Positions 44,690 through 53,055 of a stretch of 64,000 bases of DNA are shown in pieces. The notes under the pieces are model-generated. The model did no database searches. It saw only the letters and a program-made list of their open reading frames with translations, and was not told where the DNA came from. Both the position numbers and the translations under genes were made by a program. Origin of the DNA: Calothrix parasitica NIES-267. Its GTDB lineage: Bacteria; Cyanobacteriota; Cyanobacteriia; Cyanobacteriales; Nostocaceae. The stretch is taken from the NCBI RefSeq assembly GCF_002368095.1, contig NZ_AP018227.1:4277796-4341795 (forward strand), given 5' to 3'. Position 1 is the first letter of the stretch; each line of letters starts with the position of its first letter.

Positions 44690-44770
44690 TAGGTAATAGG
44701 TAATAGATGATCCACACCCGACTAATGAAAATTGATAATTGGTAATTGATAATTAATAATTGATAATTTT
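44676..44770. repeat. Heptamer array between mntA and mntB
   Basis: Five TAGGTAA-type units start inside the mntA 3' end, followed by degenerate GATAATT units up to the mntB start. Confidence 0.75.
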
Positions 44771-45631
44771 ATGAGTATAGAAGCAATTTGGCAGTGGTTT
44801 GCAGCACCCTTGCAATATGAATTTATGGTCAAGGCAATATTTGTAAGTGCCTTAGTGGGTGTTGTTTGTTCGGTTCTTTCATGTTACATGACTCTTAAGG
44901 GATGGGCATTAATGGGAGATGCGGTATCTCATGCAGTTCTCCCAGGAGTTGTACTTGCTTATATTTTAAATATTCCCTTGGCCATCGGAGCATTTGTATT
45001 TGGCTTAGGTTCTGTAATTTCTATTGGCTTTATTAAATCTAATACTAGAATCAAAGAAGATACAGTGATGGGGTTAGTATTTACGGGTTTTTTCGCCTTT
45101 GGTTTGGTGTTAATTTCTAAAACACCAAGTGGTATAGATTTAATGCATATTCTGTTTGGAAATGTGTTAGGTATTTCCGACCAAAATCTAATTCAAACAA
45201 TCATCATTAGCTCCGTTACCATGATATTTTTGATGATACTTCGGAAAGATTTACTACTATTTTGTTTTGACGCAACTCATGCCCGTAGTATAGGATTAAA
45301 TACCACTGCTTTATACTATGTTTTATTATCTTTATTAGCTTTAACTATTGTCGCCGCACAACAAACAGTAGGAATTATTTTAGTAATTGCTATGTTAGTA
45401 ACACCGGGAGCCACCGCTTATATGTTGAGCGATGATTTTAATAAAATGACACTAATAGCTGTCGCATCCGGGATATTTTCTAGCGTAATGGGGACTTATA
45501 TTAGCTATCATCTTGATGCTACAACAGGTGGATGTATTGTAGTATTGCAAACTCTATTGTTTGTTATGGCAATGATTTTTGCACCCAAACATGGACTGTT
45601 GGTAAAAACAATTAAAGCTACTAAATCATAA
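44771..45631 (+). CDS. mntB: Manganese ABC transporter permease MntB
   Basis: A 286-residue ABC-3 type permease with about nine membrane helices (FVSALVGVVCSVLSCYMTL; AVLPGVVLAYIL; LVFTGFFAFGLVLIS; IILVIAMLVTPGATAYML; VVLQTLLFVMAMIFAPKHG). GDAVSHAVLPG is the family motif. It forms the Mn channel of MntCAB. Its stop codon shares a base with the ATG of the next, frameshifted gene (TAATG). Confidence 0.95.
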   Translation: MSIEAIWQWFAAPLQYEFMVKAIFVSALVGVVCSVLSCYMTLKGWALMGDAVSHAVLPGVVLAYILNIPLAIGAFVFGLGSVISIGFIKSNTRIKEDTVMGLVFTGFFAFGLVLISKTPSGIDLMHILFGNVLGISDQNLIQTIIISSVTMIFLMILRKDLLLFCFDATHARSIGLNTTALYYVLLSLLALTIVAAQQTVGIILVIAMLVTPGATAYMLSDDFNKMTLIAVASGIFSSVMGTYISYHLDATTGGCIVVLQTLLFVMAMIFAPKHGLLVKTIKATKS

Positions 45632-46121
45632 TGAATTTGATATTTGATGATGAAGTCAATAATGTAATAGCTTCAAAATCCGTTATCATAGTCTTTTTTG
45701 GATTACCCGAAAAACAGCAAGTAGAAATTCTACCAGTGCTAGATGAAGAAAAAAATATGACTTTCCAGACGGAGATTTAACTACAGATAATGCTTTGGAA
45801 ATTTTAGTTAATGACTACAATACATCTTTAAACTCAATATTAATTCGGTTAGATGAACCAATTGATGATGTAATAAACTATAAAGCTAAAGAATTATTTC
45901 TAGCTTTTGATAAAAGTTTTGACTTAAAAGGTTTTATAGACAAACAAATTGCTGATAATATGAGTAACGAAAGTATTTTAAAACTTCCCGAATGGAATCA
46001 ACTTCGCGAGCTTTCTTTGGTTATACAAAGAGATTTTAATATTCACTCAGAAGTCAAGAAAAAAATATTAAAAGTCGTATATAGCAGTTCTCAGTTGAAT
46101 AGAATACACCCCTCTCCTTGA
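45631..46121 (+). pseudogene. Frameshifted hypothetical gene after mntB
   Basis: The first frame starts at ATG 45631, overlapping the mntB stop, and runs to 45780 (MNLIFDDEVNNVIASKSVII...). The natural continuation, in another frame, is YDFPDGDLTTDNALEILVND and on to 46121. The break is at a run of seven A near 45750; one extra A restores the frame (DEEKKYDFPDG). It is either a decayed gene or one expressed by transcriptional slippage. The final residues (RIHPSP) come from a family B repeat. The product is unknown; the overlap suggests a link to the mnt operon. Confidence 0.65.
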
Positions 46122-46147
46122 CAAGGAGAGGGGCTGGGGGTGAGGTC
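46107..46147. repeat. Family B repeat
   Basis: CCCCTCTCCTTGACAAGGAGAGGGG then CTGGGGGTGAGG, forming the 3' end of the frameshifted gene. Confidence 0.75.
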
Positions 46148-46259
46148 TATCAAGGTGTATTTCACCAAACCGAAAAACGCTATAGAATATTGGTTGCATC
46201 CTTAGAAAACTAAACCTATAAAAATCTCATAATATACTAATAAAAATCATACAATCAAA

Positions 46260-46685
46260 ATGACTATTGATATTAGAAGTCTAAGTCAGGGAGACGAAGA
46301 GATTCTTAATCATGTTGCATCTGACGTATTTGATAATGAGTTAAACAAAAATTTAGTTGCAGAATTTCTCGCAGATTCACGCCATCATATTGTAGTTGCA
46401 ATTGACGAAGATTTAGTAGTTGGTTTTGCGTCAGGAGTACACTACATCCATCCAGATAAACCACCGGAATTATGGATAAACGAAGTAGGAGTTACACCGA
46501 CTCATCAACGACAAGGTATTGGTAAGAAGCTACTCCAAGAAATGTTTTTAAAAGCGAAATCTCTCGGTTGTAATCAAGCTTGGGTTTTGACAGACCGTTC
46601 AAATACTCCAGCTATGGGACTTTATGCATCAGTGGTAGAAAATGAGAATTCCGAGGATGTAGTGATGTTCAACTTTAATTTGTGA
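46260..46685 (+). CDS. GNAT-family N-acetyltransferase
   Basis: A 141-residue GNAT fold. The acetyl-CoA-binding V/Q-x-x-G-x-G/A loop is HQRQGIGKKLLQEMF, followed by AWVLTDRSNTPAMGLYASV. It resembles small-molecule (aminoglycoside 3-N-like) acetyltransferases in the last block (NTPAMGLYASVVENENSEDVVMFNFNL). Substrate unknown. Confidence 0.88.
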   Translation: MTIDIRSLSQGDEEILNHVASDVFDNELNKNLVAEFLADSRHHIVVAIDEDLVVGFASGVHYIHPDKPPELWINEVGVTPTHQRQGIGKKLLQEMFLKAKSLGCNQAWVLTDRSNTPAMGLYASVVENENSEDVVMFNFNL

Positions 46686-46778
46686 TGTCTTCTCTAACAC
46701 ATTATCCCATTACTATATAATACATATGCTCTACCACTGAATTCATCATCGGTAATAGATTAAAACAGATACCATCTT

Positions 46779-47702
46779 CTATTTTTTGGGGTAGAAAAAG
46801 GCAAATAGTCTATCGTCTTCGGTGGATTCATAGTTAGGTGGATTAAAATAAGTTTGCACAGCTTTAAAAGGTTTAGCAGCTAAAACTTCTTTTCCAAATA
46901 GAGCAAAGGCTAAAGCAAGTTGTTCGGATTTAGTATTAGTATTCAAATCAATAAATTCTTTTGTTCGAGTAGAAGATAACTTGTTCAATATCTGAATTTC
47001 TTTAAGCTTACTGTGACGTTGTTGTAATTCCTTAAGAAAAGTGTCACCATATTTAGTTCGATGTGGTTTAGATAGAAAGAAACAGGCAAAAACTGTCACA
47101 ACTCCCCATATTATACCTATTAAGCCAAACAGTTGATTTTCCAGTACGTCAACAACTGTCTTAAAAAATCCCAGCACTACCATTACAAACAGGGGAAAAG
47201 TAGAAAGCCAACGTATCACCAATTTAGATTGACTCTCACTAAATATAAGTCCAAGTTTTTGTAGATTATGTTGAATTTCATTTATTGCTTGTTCGGTAAT
47301 CTTACCATTCCCCGAAATAATTGAATGCTTACTGTAAACAGCTTTTTCTAGAAGATGAATTTGATTTGGTATTTTTTTTGTAACTTCTATTTCTCTGGTA
47401 CTAGGAAAAATGTGTAAATATCCTCGTCTCACTAGATTGATAAATGCCATATCTGTAGCTCGACTTATACCGTCTGCTAAATAAGCAATTTCATATTCAT
47501 TTAGCGAAATAGAAGATATTTTTACGTTTGGATTATTTGATTTCTGTCTCCACCACCACCATCGTAAAATGAAAGCTAGTAAAGTACAGGTAATCGCTAT
47601 TGGTACATAAAATATACAGAAAATAACTGTATCTAATTCGAGTAGGTTAATGGTTTGGGCTAGTCGTAAATATTGATATTTTATAAACATATGTATTATC
47701 AA
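46779..47702 (-). CDS. TIGR04222-like membrane protein
   Basis: A 307-residue protein with three membrane segments: VIFCIFYVPIAITCTLLAFIL near the N terminus, then STFPLFVMVVLGFF and LFGLIGIIWGVVTVFACFFLS in the middle. Between the first and second is the block LNEYEIAYLADGISRATDMAFINLVRRGYLHI, the pattern of the TIGR04222 family. The usual C-terminal Cys/Gly-rich tail of that family is missing here. Function unknown. Confidence 0.72.
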   Translation of the reverse strand: MIIHMFIKYQYLRLAQTINLLELDTVIFCIFYVPIAITCTLLAFILRWWWWRQKSNNPNVKISSISLNEYEIAYLADGISRATDMAFINLVRRGYLHIFPSTREIEVTKKIPNQIHLLEKAVYSKHSIISGNGKITEQAINEIQHNLQKLGLIFSESQSKLVIRWLSTFPLFVMVVLGFFKTVVDVLENQLFGLIGIIWGVVTVFACFFLSKPHRTKYGDTFLKELQQRHSKLKEIQILNKLSSTRTKEFIDLNTNTKSEQLALAFALFGKEVLAAKPFKAVQTYFNPPNYESTEDDRLFAFFYPKK

Positions 47703-48478
47703 AACGTACCTTAAGGAGCATCTATTGTATTATTTATTTGCGGATTATTTTGATTCGCATTATTATTCAGCCCCTCACAAGGTATTTTAACTAGTACATC
47801 ACGGCTTAAATAAGGCAACCATTCAAAATAGCTGAAAAGCCCCAGATATCAAACTTTTTGTCTTGGAAATTGCGGTCTTGGGGGTTTCCCCCAAGACCGC
47901 AATTTCCGCTACTTCTTACTTCCGCGAAGCGGTACTAGTGAAAGGGAAGAAAGAGAAACCGCTCTGAGAAGGTTTTGCGGGAAGTTAGCGAACTAAAGCG
48001 CAGGTAAGATTCTAAGAGCATAATTATTTCAAGATAGAATTTGCCTAATCATATTTAACTACACTTTATAGTAGACATAAAACTTATGTATAGACTTAGC
48101 AATGCTACGTCTCCCACAATGTGAAATAATAATTTCATATTGCGATTTAGCAATGCCATTTTTTTATTCTATCAACGCTTCTATTAGTAGTTGATTACAT
48201 TAATCATGATTGGTGAGTTTTCCCACAAACTTTGGGAGACGTAGCGCTGCTATGTGCCTACATCCAGTTAGAATCAATGAAAAAGACTACTATTAGCTGC
48301 ATAATTGGTCTGCTGAAGGCAAAGCAACAAATCTTAACTTAATTTTAAACATTTTTGTCTGGAATGCTTTGCGATGTGATTGTATCTTCACCAAGAATTA
48401 GTGTGTTTCCTAAATTTAATCTGCAAGTAATAGTAGATTTTTTAATCGCGGTCAAAAATAGCTAGGTTCTCCAAAACA
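47703..48478. other. Long intergenic region with palindromes
   Basis: 776 bases without a plausible gene. It holds the perfect hairpin at 47865-47907 and two degenerate family A palindromes at 48088-48115 and 48234-48262. A stretch around 47920-47975 (CCGCGAAGCGGTACTAGTG) looks like a further repeat end. Confidence 0.6.
47865..47907. repeat. Perfect 20-bp stem, 3-base loop
   Basis: Left arm 47865-47884 and right arm 47888-47907 are exact reverse complements, with TTT between. It starts GGAAATTGCGGTCTTGGGGG. Not followed by a T-run. Confidence 0.9.
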
Positions 48479-49102
48479 ATGATTAGTAAATTCCTTGCAT
48501 CGCAGCTTCGTCAGCCTTCAGGATGGTTTGGTAAGCAAATTATTTCTAGAGTATTAAATAGAGATAATGCTGCTATGAATAAACTTGCACTGAGGATGTT
48601 AAATTTAGAATCCGCAGATGAGCATGTTTTAGAATTAGGTTTTGGTGGTGGCTATTTACTAAAGAATATTCTTAAAAAACCCGGAGTAAAAACTGTTTCT
48701 GGCATAGATATTTCTCCGGAAATGGTTGATTTTTGTAGAAAGCGTTTTGCTTCCGATATAGAAATAGGTAAGTTAAAACTAAAATGTAGCAGTAAAGTAG
48801 ATAAAGATTTTTGTGACCATAAATTTACTAAAATTTGCACGGTTAATACTATTTATTTCTGGTCGGATGTCAAGCAAACTTTAACTCAACTACATCAAAT
48901 TCTCGAAGAAAAAGGGTCATTAGTTATTTGCTTTAATTGTAAAGGCTTTCTACAAAAAACAACTCTTCCGAAGCATGGCTTTGAGGTTTACGATAACGAA
49001 GAAGTAAAATATTTAATGCATGATGTAGGATTTAAGAATATTAAGTGGATTATGAATTCTGAACCCAAGGAGCAATTTATCTGTATTGCTGGGGAAAAAT
49101 AA
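48479..49102 (+). CDS. Class I SAM-dependent methyltransferase
   Basis: A 207-residue methyltransferase: motif I VLELGFGGGYLLKNIL, an Asp in SGIDISPEMVDFC, and the short TVNTIYFWSDVKQTLTQLHQILEEKGSLVICF. Length and order match small ubiE/Methyltransf_11-like enzymes. A terminator hairpin follows at 49141. Substrate unknown. Confidence 0.85.
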   Translation: MISKFLASQLRQPSGWFGKQIISRVLNRDNAAMNKLALRMLNLESADEHVLELGFGGGYLLKNILKKPGVKTVSGIDISPEMVDFCRKRFASDIEIGKLKLKCSSKVDKDFCDHKFTKICTVNTIYFWSDVKQTLTQLHQILEEKGSLVICFNCKGFLQKTTLPKHGFEVYDNEEVKYLMHDVGFKNIKWIMNSEPKEQFICIAGEK

Positions 49103-49140
49103 AGGTAAATCGATAATTTATAAACTTTATAATTAGCCAA

Positions 49141-49168
49141 ACCTCTGTAGAAAACAGAGGTCTTATTT
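49141..49168 (+). terminator. Intrinsic terminator after the methyltransferase
   Basis: ACCTCTGT / ACAGAGGT form an 8-bp stem with a 5-base loop, followed by CTTATTT. Confidence 0.7.
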
Positions 49169-49345
49169 ACCTGTGACGCTCAGTTATCAGTTGCAAGTAA
49201 GATTGCTTGTTTAAGGTCAGCAACTATAAGCAGCTTATTGTCTGCAATGGTAACAAATCCTTCACCTAAATATAACTTGCAGTATAGTTATTCAATTAAA
49301 ACTGTTTTTCACTTCAAAGTATATTTATTTATCTGTACAAGCAAA

Positions 49346-49762
49346 ATGTTAATGAATTTAATTTTTGAATCCCGACATAAGCCAAATATGGGAATATACC
49401 TCAAAATTCTTGCACTATTTTACTTGTATGGTGCAACCGTACATTATGCCAATTTATTAGGATTTGGGGAAATCCCCTTTAGAGAATCACCTTTGAGTTG
49501 GCAGGTTGGTGATATCTCCTATGGTATTTTAAGTACTTTAACTTTTACCGGTTTATGGTTAAAAACTCGCTGGGGGATAATTAGTTTCTTTTTAAGTGCA
49601 TTTTCTCAATTAATTTTATATCTTGGTTTCCCTCAATGGTTTGCATTTAATCTAGAGCAGCGACAGTTACTCTGGAGTATGGTAATTTTTCATCTTGTGA
49701 CTTTATTAATTTTCTTTGGTTTATTATTATTGACTAGAAGAAACGAACAATATAATAGCTAA
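49346..49762 (+). CDS. Small membrane protein of unknown function
   Basis: About 138 residues with four hydrophobic segments (IYLKILALFYLYGATVHYANLLG; VGDISYGILSTLTFTGLWL; GIISFFLSAFSQLILYLG; LLWSMVIFHLVTLLIFFGLLLL). The DUF6163-like pattern (LYGxxVHYANLLGFG, TRWGI) is suggestive only. I chose ATG 49346; ATG 49387 (MGIYLKILAL) is also possible. Confidence 0.6.
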   Translation: MLMNLIFESRHKPNMGIYLKILALFYLYGATVHYANLLGFGEIPFRESPLSWQVGDISYGILSTLTFTGLWLKTRWGIISFFLSAFSQLILYLGFPQWFAFNLEQRQLLWSMVIFHLVTLLIFFGLLLLTRRNEQYNS

Positions 49763-50205
49763 CATTATGAGTGAATTGGTATTGAAAAAAAGGCGTTGCT
49801 GATTAAAAGTATGATTTTTTTGCCCCCTAACCCGCAAATAAGCCGGGAGAAGAATGATTTCAAGTCCCCGCTGATTTGGGGGATTTAGGGGGCTAGTAAA
49901 TATGAGAAAAATAAATCCATATTTTAATATGGCTAACGCTACGCTGCGCTAACAGCAACGTCGAAAAAAATAACAGAAATCGCTAGATTCATCCTTCTAA
50001 TAAAAATTCTCTTAAAAATCGTGCGGCAAAAATGGCGTGATTATCGGTCAAAAAAGCTCAAAAAAGTAGTTTTTGTAATGTTTTTACAATAAATTATCAT
50101 AAATAACCCAGTATCCAGACAGACTATTCTCCCTAGAATAGGGATTTCGGGGACGACAACATGATATTAATGTAATTAGTGTTAAGTTATGTGTCCTCAC
50201 AACAT
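49763..50205. other. Intergenic region with a CCCCCTAA/TTAGGGGG repeat
   Basis: An inverted element at about 49821-49893 has ends GCCCCCTAACCCGC and GGGGGATTTAGGGGGC. A small CCCTAGAATAGGG hairpin lies at 50131-50145. The rest is AT-rich and probably holds the promoter of the ATP-grasp gene. Confidence 0.55.
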
Positions 50206-51318
50206 ATGCAACAAATTCAAAAATCATCTTCATTCTCAACTTCGATTGCAACATCCAAATTGCGAGTATTGCACCTCGCGGGTTCTCGCGTATCCAAGTT
50301 CTACTACAACCTTTCAATCATGTACGTGAAGGAAGTAGTACAACCTGCTGGTGTAAAAAGCCACTATGCGGTTGTACATCCCGATGGATTTTGGCAGTTG
50401 GGAGCATCTTTAGATGAATTATCAGAAAAAATGTCACTTCAAGAGATGATTTCTCAGTTACCGACTCTTGATGTAGTTGTTCCCCATATGTTCTGTTCCC
50501 TCGGAATGACCAGTTTTCGGTCGTTTTTTGAGGATGTTATTGGCTTACCTGTCGTAGGTTCAGCGTCTCACTGTACCTCCCTTGCGACCAATAAAGCTCA
50601 AGCAAGAAGCGTTGTATCCGCATCCGGTGTCAGAGTCGCTAAAGCTCAACAATTCCGCCAAGGTGATACCCTGACGATGAAACCCCCATTCATCGTTAAG
50701 CCAAACTCGGAAGATAATTCTTTGGGTGTAACCTTAGTTCGTAATGAAGAGGAAATTGCTGAAGCATTGCGGGTTGGGTTTGAATACGACCAGACTCTGT
50801 TAATTGAAGATTACATTCCCGGAAGAGAATTGCGTGTCGCTGTTGTAGAGCGCGATGGAAAGTTATGCGTTCCATCTACAGTAGAGTATCTCATGTCAGA
50901 GGAACAACCTATCAGAACCGCAGGGGATAAGCTAGAATCTCTACCCGACGGAACCCTGCTGCAAACTAGAAGCACCGCTTCTAAAAGAGCTTGTCCGGCT
51001 GATGTCACTCCAGAGTTGTTCGAGAAACTTGCCGATGCTGCAAAACGGGCGCATATCGCTTTAGGTTGTCGCGACTTCTCTTTATACGATTTCCGTATCC
51101 ACTCAGAAACCAACGAACCTTATCTTATTGAAGCAGGTTTATTCTGGTCTTTCGGTAGAATCAGCGTAATTTCTCTTCTACTCGAAGTTGATGGAGAAAC
51201 TCTAGAAGATGTTGCTTTCAAACTATGGAGCAGTGCAGCCGCAAGGACTCGCGTTGCCTGTGGTTCTCTGTTTAAGTATCTGAAGATGGAAGTCAATCAA
51301 GTGTGTCGCGATACTTAG
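50206..51318 (+). CDS. ATP-grasp ligase, D-Ala-D-Ala ligase / MysD-like
   Basis: A ~370-residue ATP-grasp enzyme. Seen: VLHLAGSRVSKFYYNLSIMYVKEVVQPAG, VVPHMFCSLGMTSFRSFFEDVIGLPVVGS, the phosphate-binding region PPFIVKPNSEDNSLGVTLV, metal-site residues in LLIEDYIPGRELRVAVVE, and CRDFSLYDFRIHSETNEPYLIEAG. These blocks match MysD, the D-Ala-D-Ala ligase homologue that joins Ser or Thr to mycosporine-glycine in mycosporine-like amino acid synthesis, as I recall its sequence. No mysA, mysB or mysC is beside it. The ATG at 50206 is preferred over a GTG at 50179. Related solo ligases exist, so the product is uncertain. Confidence 0.75.
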   Translation: MQQIQKSSSFSTSIATSKLRVLHLAGSRVSKFYYNLSIMYVKEVVQPAGVKSHYAVVHPDGFWQLGASLDELSEKMSLQEMISQLPTLDVVVPHMFCSLGMTSFRSFFEDVIGLPVVGSASHCTSLATNKAQARSVVSASGVRVAKAQQFRQGDTLTMKPPFIVKPNSEDNSLGVTLVRNEEEIAEALRVGFEYDQTLLIEDYIPGRELRVAVVERDGKLCVPSTVEYLMSEEQPIRTAGDKLESLPDGTLLQTRSTASKRACPADVTPELFEKLADAAKRAHIALGCRDFSLYDFRIHSETNEPYLIEAGLFWSFGRISVISLLLEVDGETLEDVAFKLWSSAAARTRVACGSLFKYLKMEVNQVCRDT

Positions 51319-51404
51319 TAATAACCTAAAAATAAATCAATTTATCTTATCAATTCAGAAGATATTTGACTTTCATTTTAAAGCAACTAACTCACCTAAT
51401 TCGA

Positions 51405-52073
51405 TTAAGATTGTCTTCCTCCCAAACGCTGCTGCTGTGCGGTAGGAAGCATATTTACCGAAATGGTTGCGTAGGAGCCTAATTTCTGGCCGATTATCAT
51501 AAATCGAATAAAATTCCCCATCCCTTCCAACAAACGCGCATTTCTCAAACCACCACAATCAACTGGCTTAAATCCAATATCTTCTGCAATTTTCATTACT
51601 ATGTTTCTTGCTTCTTCGTTATCTCCTGCGACAAAGCAAGAAACGTTGTAATCTTTTAACGGTGTCGGTGCAAGCTCAAATACTTCTTGAGCCATGGTGT
51701 TAAATGCTTTAACTACGCGGACATTTGGAACTTCTGACGCTAATTTTTCAGCCAAGGATTCTTCTATAGGAGGATAAGCAAAGCCTTCAGGTATATCAAA
51801 ATTATTGCAATCAATCAAAACTTTTCCCGACAGTATTTCTATATTGGAAATCACTTCCTCTGGATTCACGCCACGAATAGTGTAAAGCAGCACCTCTGCA
51901 AAAGCTGCCGCTTCATCGTTAGTTCCACCTTGAGTGCTATTTCCAGCTAAATCAGCAACGGCTTCACCCTTTTCTTTAGTGCGAGAACCAAAGTATATTT
52001 GATGCCCTTGTTCTGCCCAAAGAATACCTAAAGAACGACCCATATTACCACTACCGATAATTCCGATTCTCAT
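51405..52073 (-). CDS. NADPH-dependent F420-reductase-like oxidoreductase
   Basis: A 222-residue Rossmann protein: RIGIIGSGNMGRSLG is the nucleotide-binding loop, with ASRTKEK-type FGSRTKEKG for NADP phosphate. The middle (VLIDCNNFD...VRVVKAFNTMAQEVF) and the C-terminal GGLRNARLLEGMGNFI match NADPH-dependent F420 reductase/oxidoreductase-coenzyme families. Cyanobacteria have F420 in limited form, so the substrate is open. It is divergent from a TetR gene that probably represses it. Confidence 0.85.
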   Translation of the reverse strand: MRIGIIGSGNMGRSLGILWAEQGHQIYFGSRTKEKGEAVADLAGNSTQGGTNDEAAAFAEVLLYTIRGVNPEEVISNIEILSGKVLIDCNNFDIPEGFAYPPIEESLAEKLASEVPNVRVVKAFNTMAQEVFELAPTPLKDYNVSCFVAGDNEEARNIVMKIAEDIGFKPVDCGGLRNARLLEGMGNFIRFMIIGQKLGSYATISVNMLPTAQQQRLGGRQS

Positions 52074-52106
52074 TGTTCTACACTCCTGAAATTAATTGTA
52101 AATATG

Positions 52107-52170
52107 TCATTGCGACCATAGGGAAGCAATCTCAAAGTTTGCGCTTTCTTCCCTGCGGTCGCAATGACAT
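52107..52170. repeat. Inverted repeat related to the 56450 MITE
   Basis: GTCATTGCGACC / GGTCGCAATGAC ends with inner GGGAAG / CTTCCC pairs. The reverse complement shares a GATTGCTTCCCT...CGCAATGAC block with the 79-base repeat at 3921 and 56526. Confidence 0.7.
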
Positions 52171-52204
52171 ATTTACTTGTATCCACCTACTTAGCAAATA
52201 AAAA

Positions 52205-52255
52205 ACAGACAGGTCTGTATTGTAATACATTTTGAAAATTAACAGACAGGTCTGT
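52205..52255. promoter_or_regulatory. Two TetR operator palindromes
   Basis: ACAGACAGGTCTGT occurs at 52205-52218 and identically at 52242-52255, 37 bases apart centre to centre (6-base arms ACAGAC/GTCTGT). They lie between the divergent reductase and TetR genes. Two copies on the same helical face fit cooperative repression and autoregulation. Confidence 0.85.
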
Positions 52256-52286
52256 ATCATGTCAATAGTTGATTTGTTCTAAAGAG

Positions 52287-52859
52287 ATGCCAAGAAAAGC
52301 TGATGGTTCAGCGCGAGAACGTATATTAAGGGTAGCGAGCCAATTGTTTTACCAGTACGGGATTCAAGCAGTAGGAGTGGATAGAATAATTGCCGAATCT
52401 GGGGTTGCTAAAACCACGCTTTACCGATATTTTTCATCCAAAGATGACTTAGTTGTCGCATTTTTAGAACAACGTAATCAATTTTTTTGGGAATACTTTG
52501 ATATTGCTGTGAGTAAGTATCCTGACGATGGGATAAAGCAATTATTCTCAGTATTAGGATGGATAGATGAACTGTTAGTAAAACCAGAATGCTATGGTTG
52601 TCCGTTTTTGATAACTACCAGCGAATTTCCTCAACTAGATTATCCCGGACATCAAGTAGCGATAGCTCATAAAAAAGAAATGCTTCAACGTTTAATTAAA
52701 CTTGCGGAGAATGCAGGTGTTCCTGATGCGGAACAGTTAGGAAAATATTTATTATTATTGATAGATGGAGCGTTTTCGCACCGACGCTTATTTGGATTGA
52801 GTGGGTTTGAGAGTAACTTGAAAGCTGCTGCGGAAATTTTGATAAATGCTCGATTTTGA
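52287..52859 (+). CDS. TetR/AcrR-family transcriptional regulator
   Basis: A 190-residue TetR regulator. The HTH is ARERILRVASQLFYQYGIQAVGVDRIIAESGVAKTTLYRYFSSKDDLVVAFLE. The C-terminal ligand domain is of the type that accompanies CYG-x-PF motifs (CYGCPFLITTSEFPQ). The ATG at 52287 follows AAAGAG; an upstream in-frame TTG at 52269 would enter the operator region. It should bind the two palindromes upstream and repress itself and the reductase gene. Confidence 0.93.
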   Translation: MPRKADGSARERILRVASQLFYQYGIQAVGVDRIIAESGVAKTTLYRYFSSKDDLVVAFLEQRNQFFWEYFDIAVSKYPDDGIKQLFSVLGWIDELLVKPECYGCPFLITTSEFPQLDYPGHQVAIAHKKEMLQRLIKLAENAGVPDAEQLGKYLLLLIDGAFSHRRLFGLSGFESNLKAAAEILINARF

Positions 52860-53055
52860 CAATTACCAATTATCAATTACCTATCCCCTATTTCCTTAAT
52901 TAGATATTTATACTCATGAATATTTAGGGACATTACCGTAATATTTTACGCAATTAGCAGTAACCGAATTGTAGTGATTAAAAATGCGCGATTAAAAAAT
53001 AATCCGTAATTTATTAACGAGCAGAAATTTGAGTTACTCACCCCCTATTTCATTT

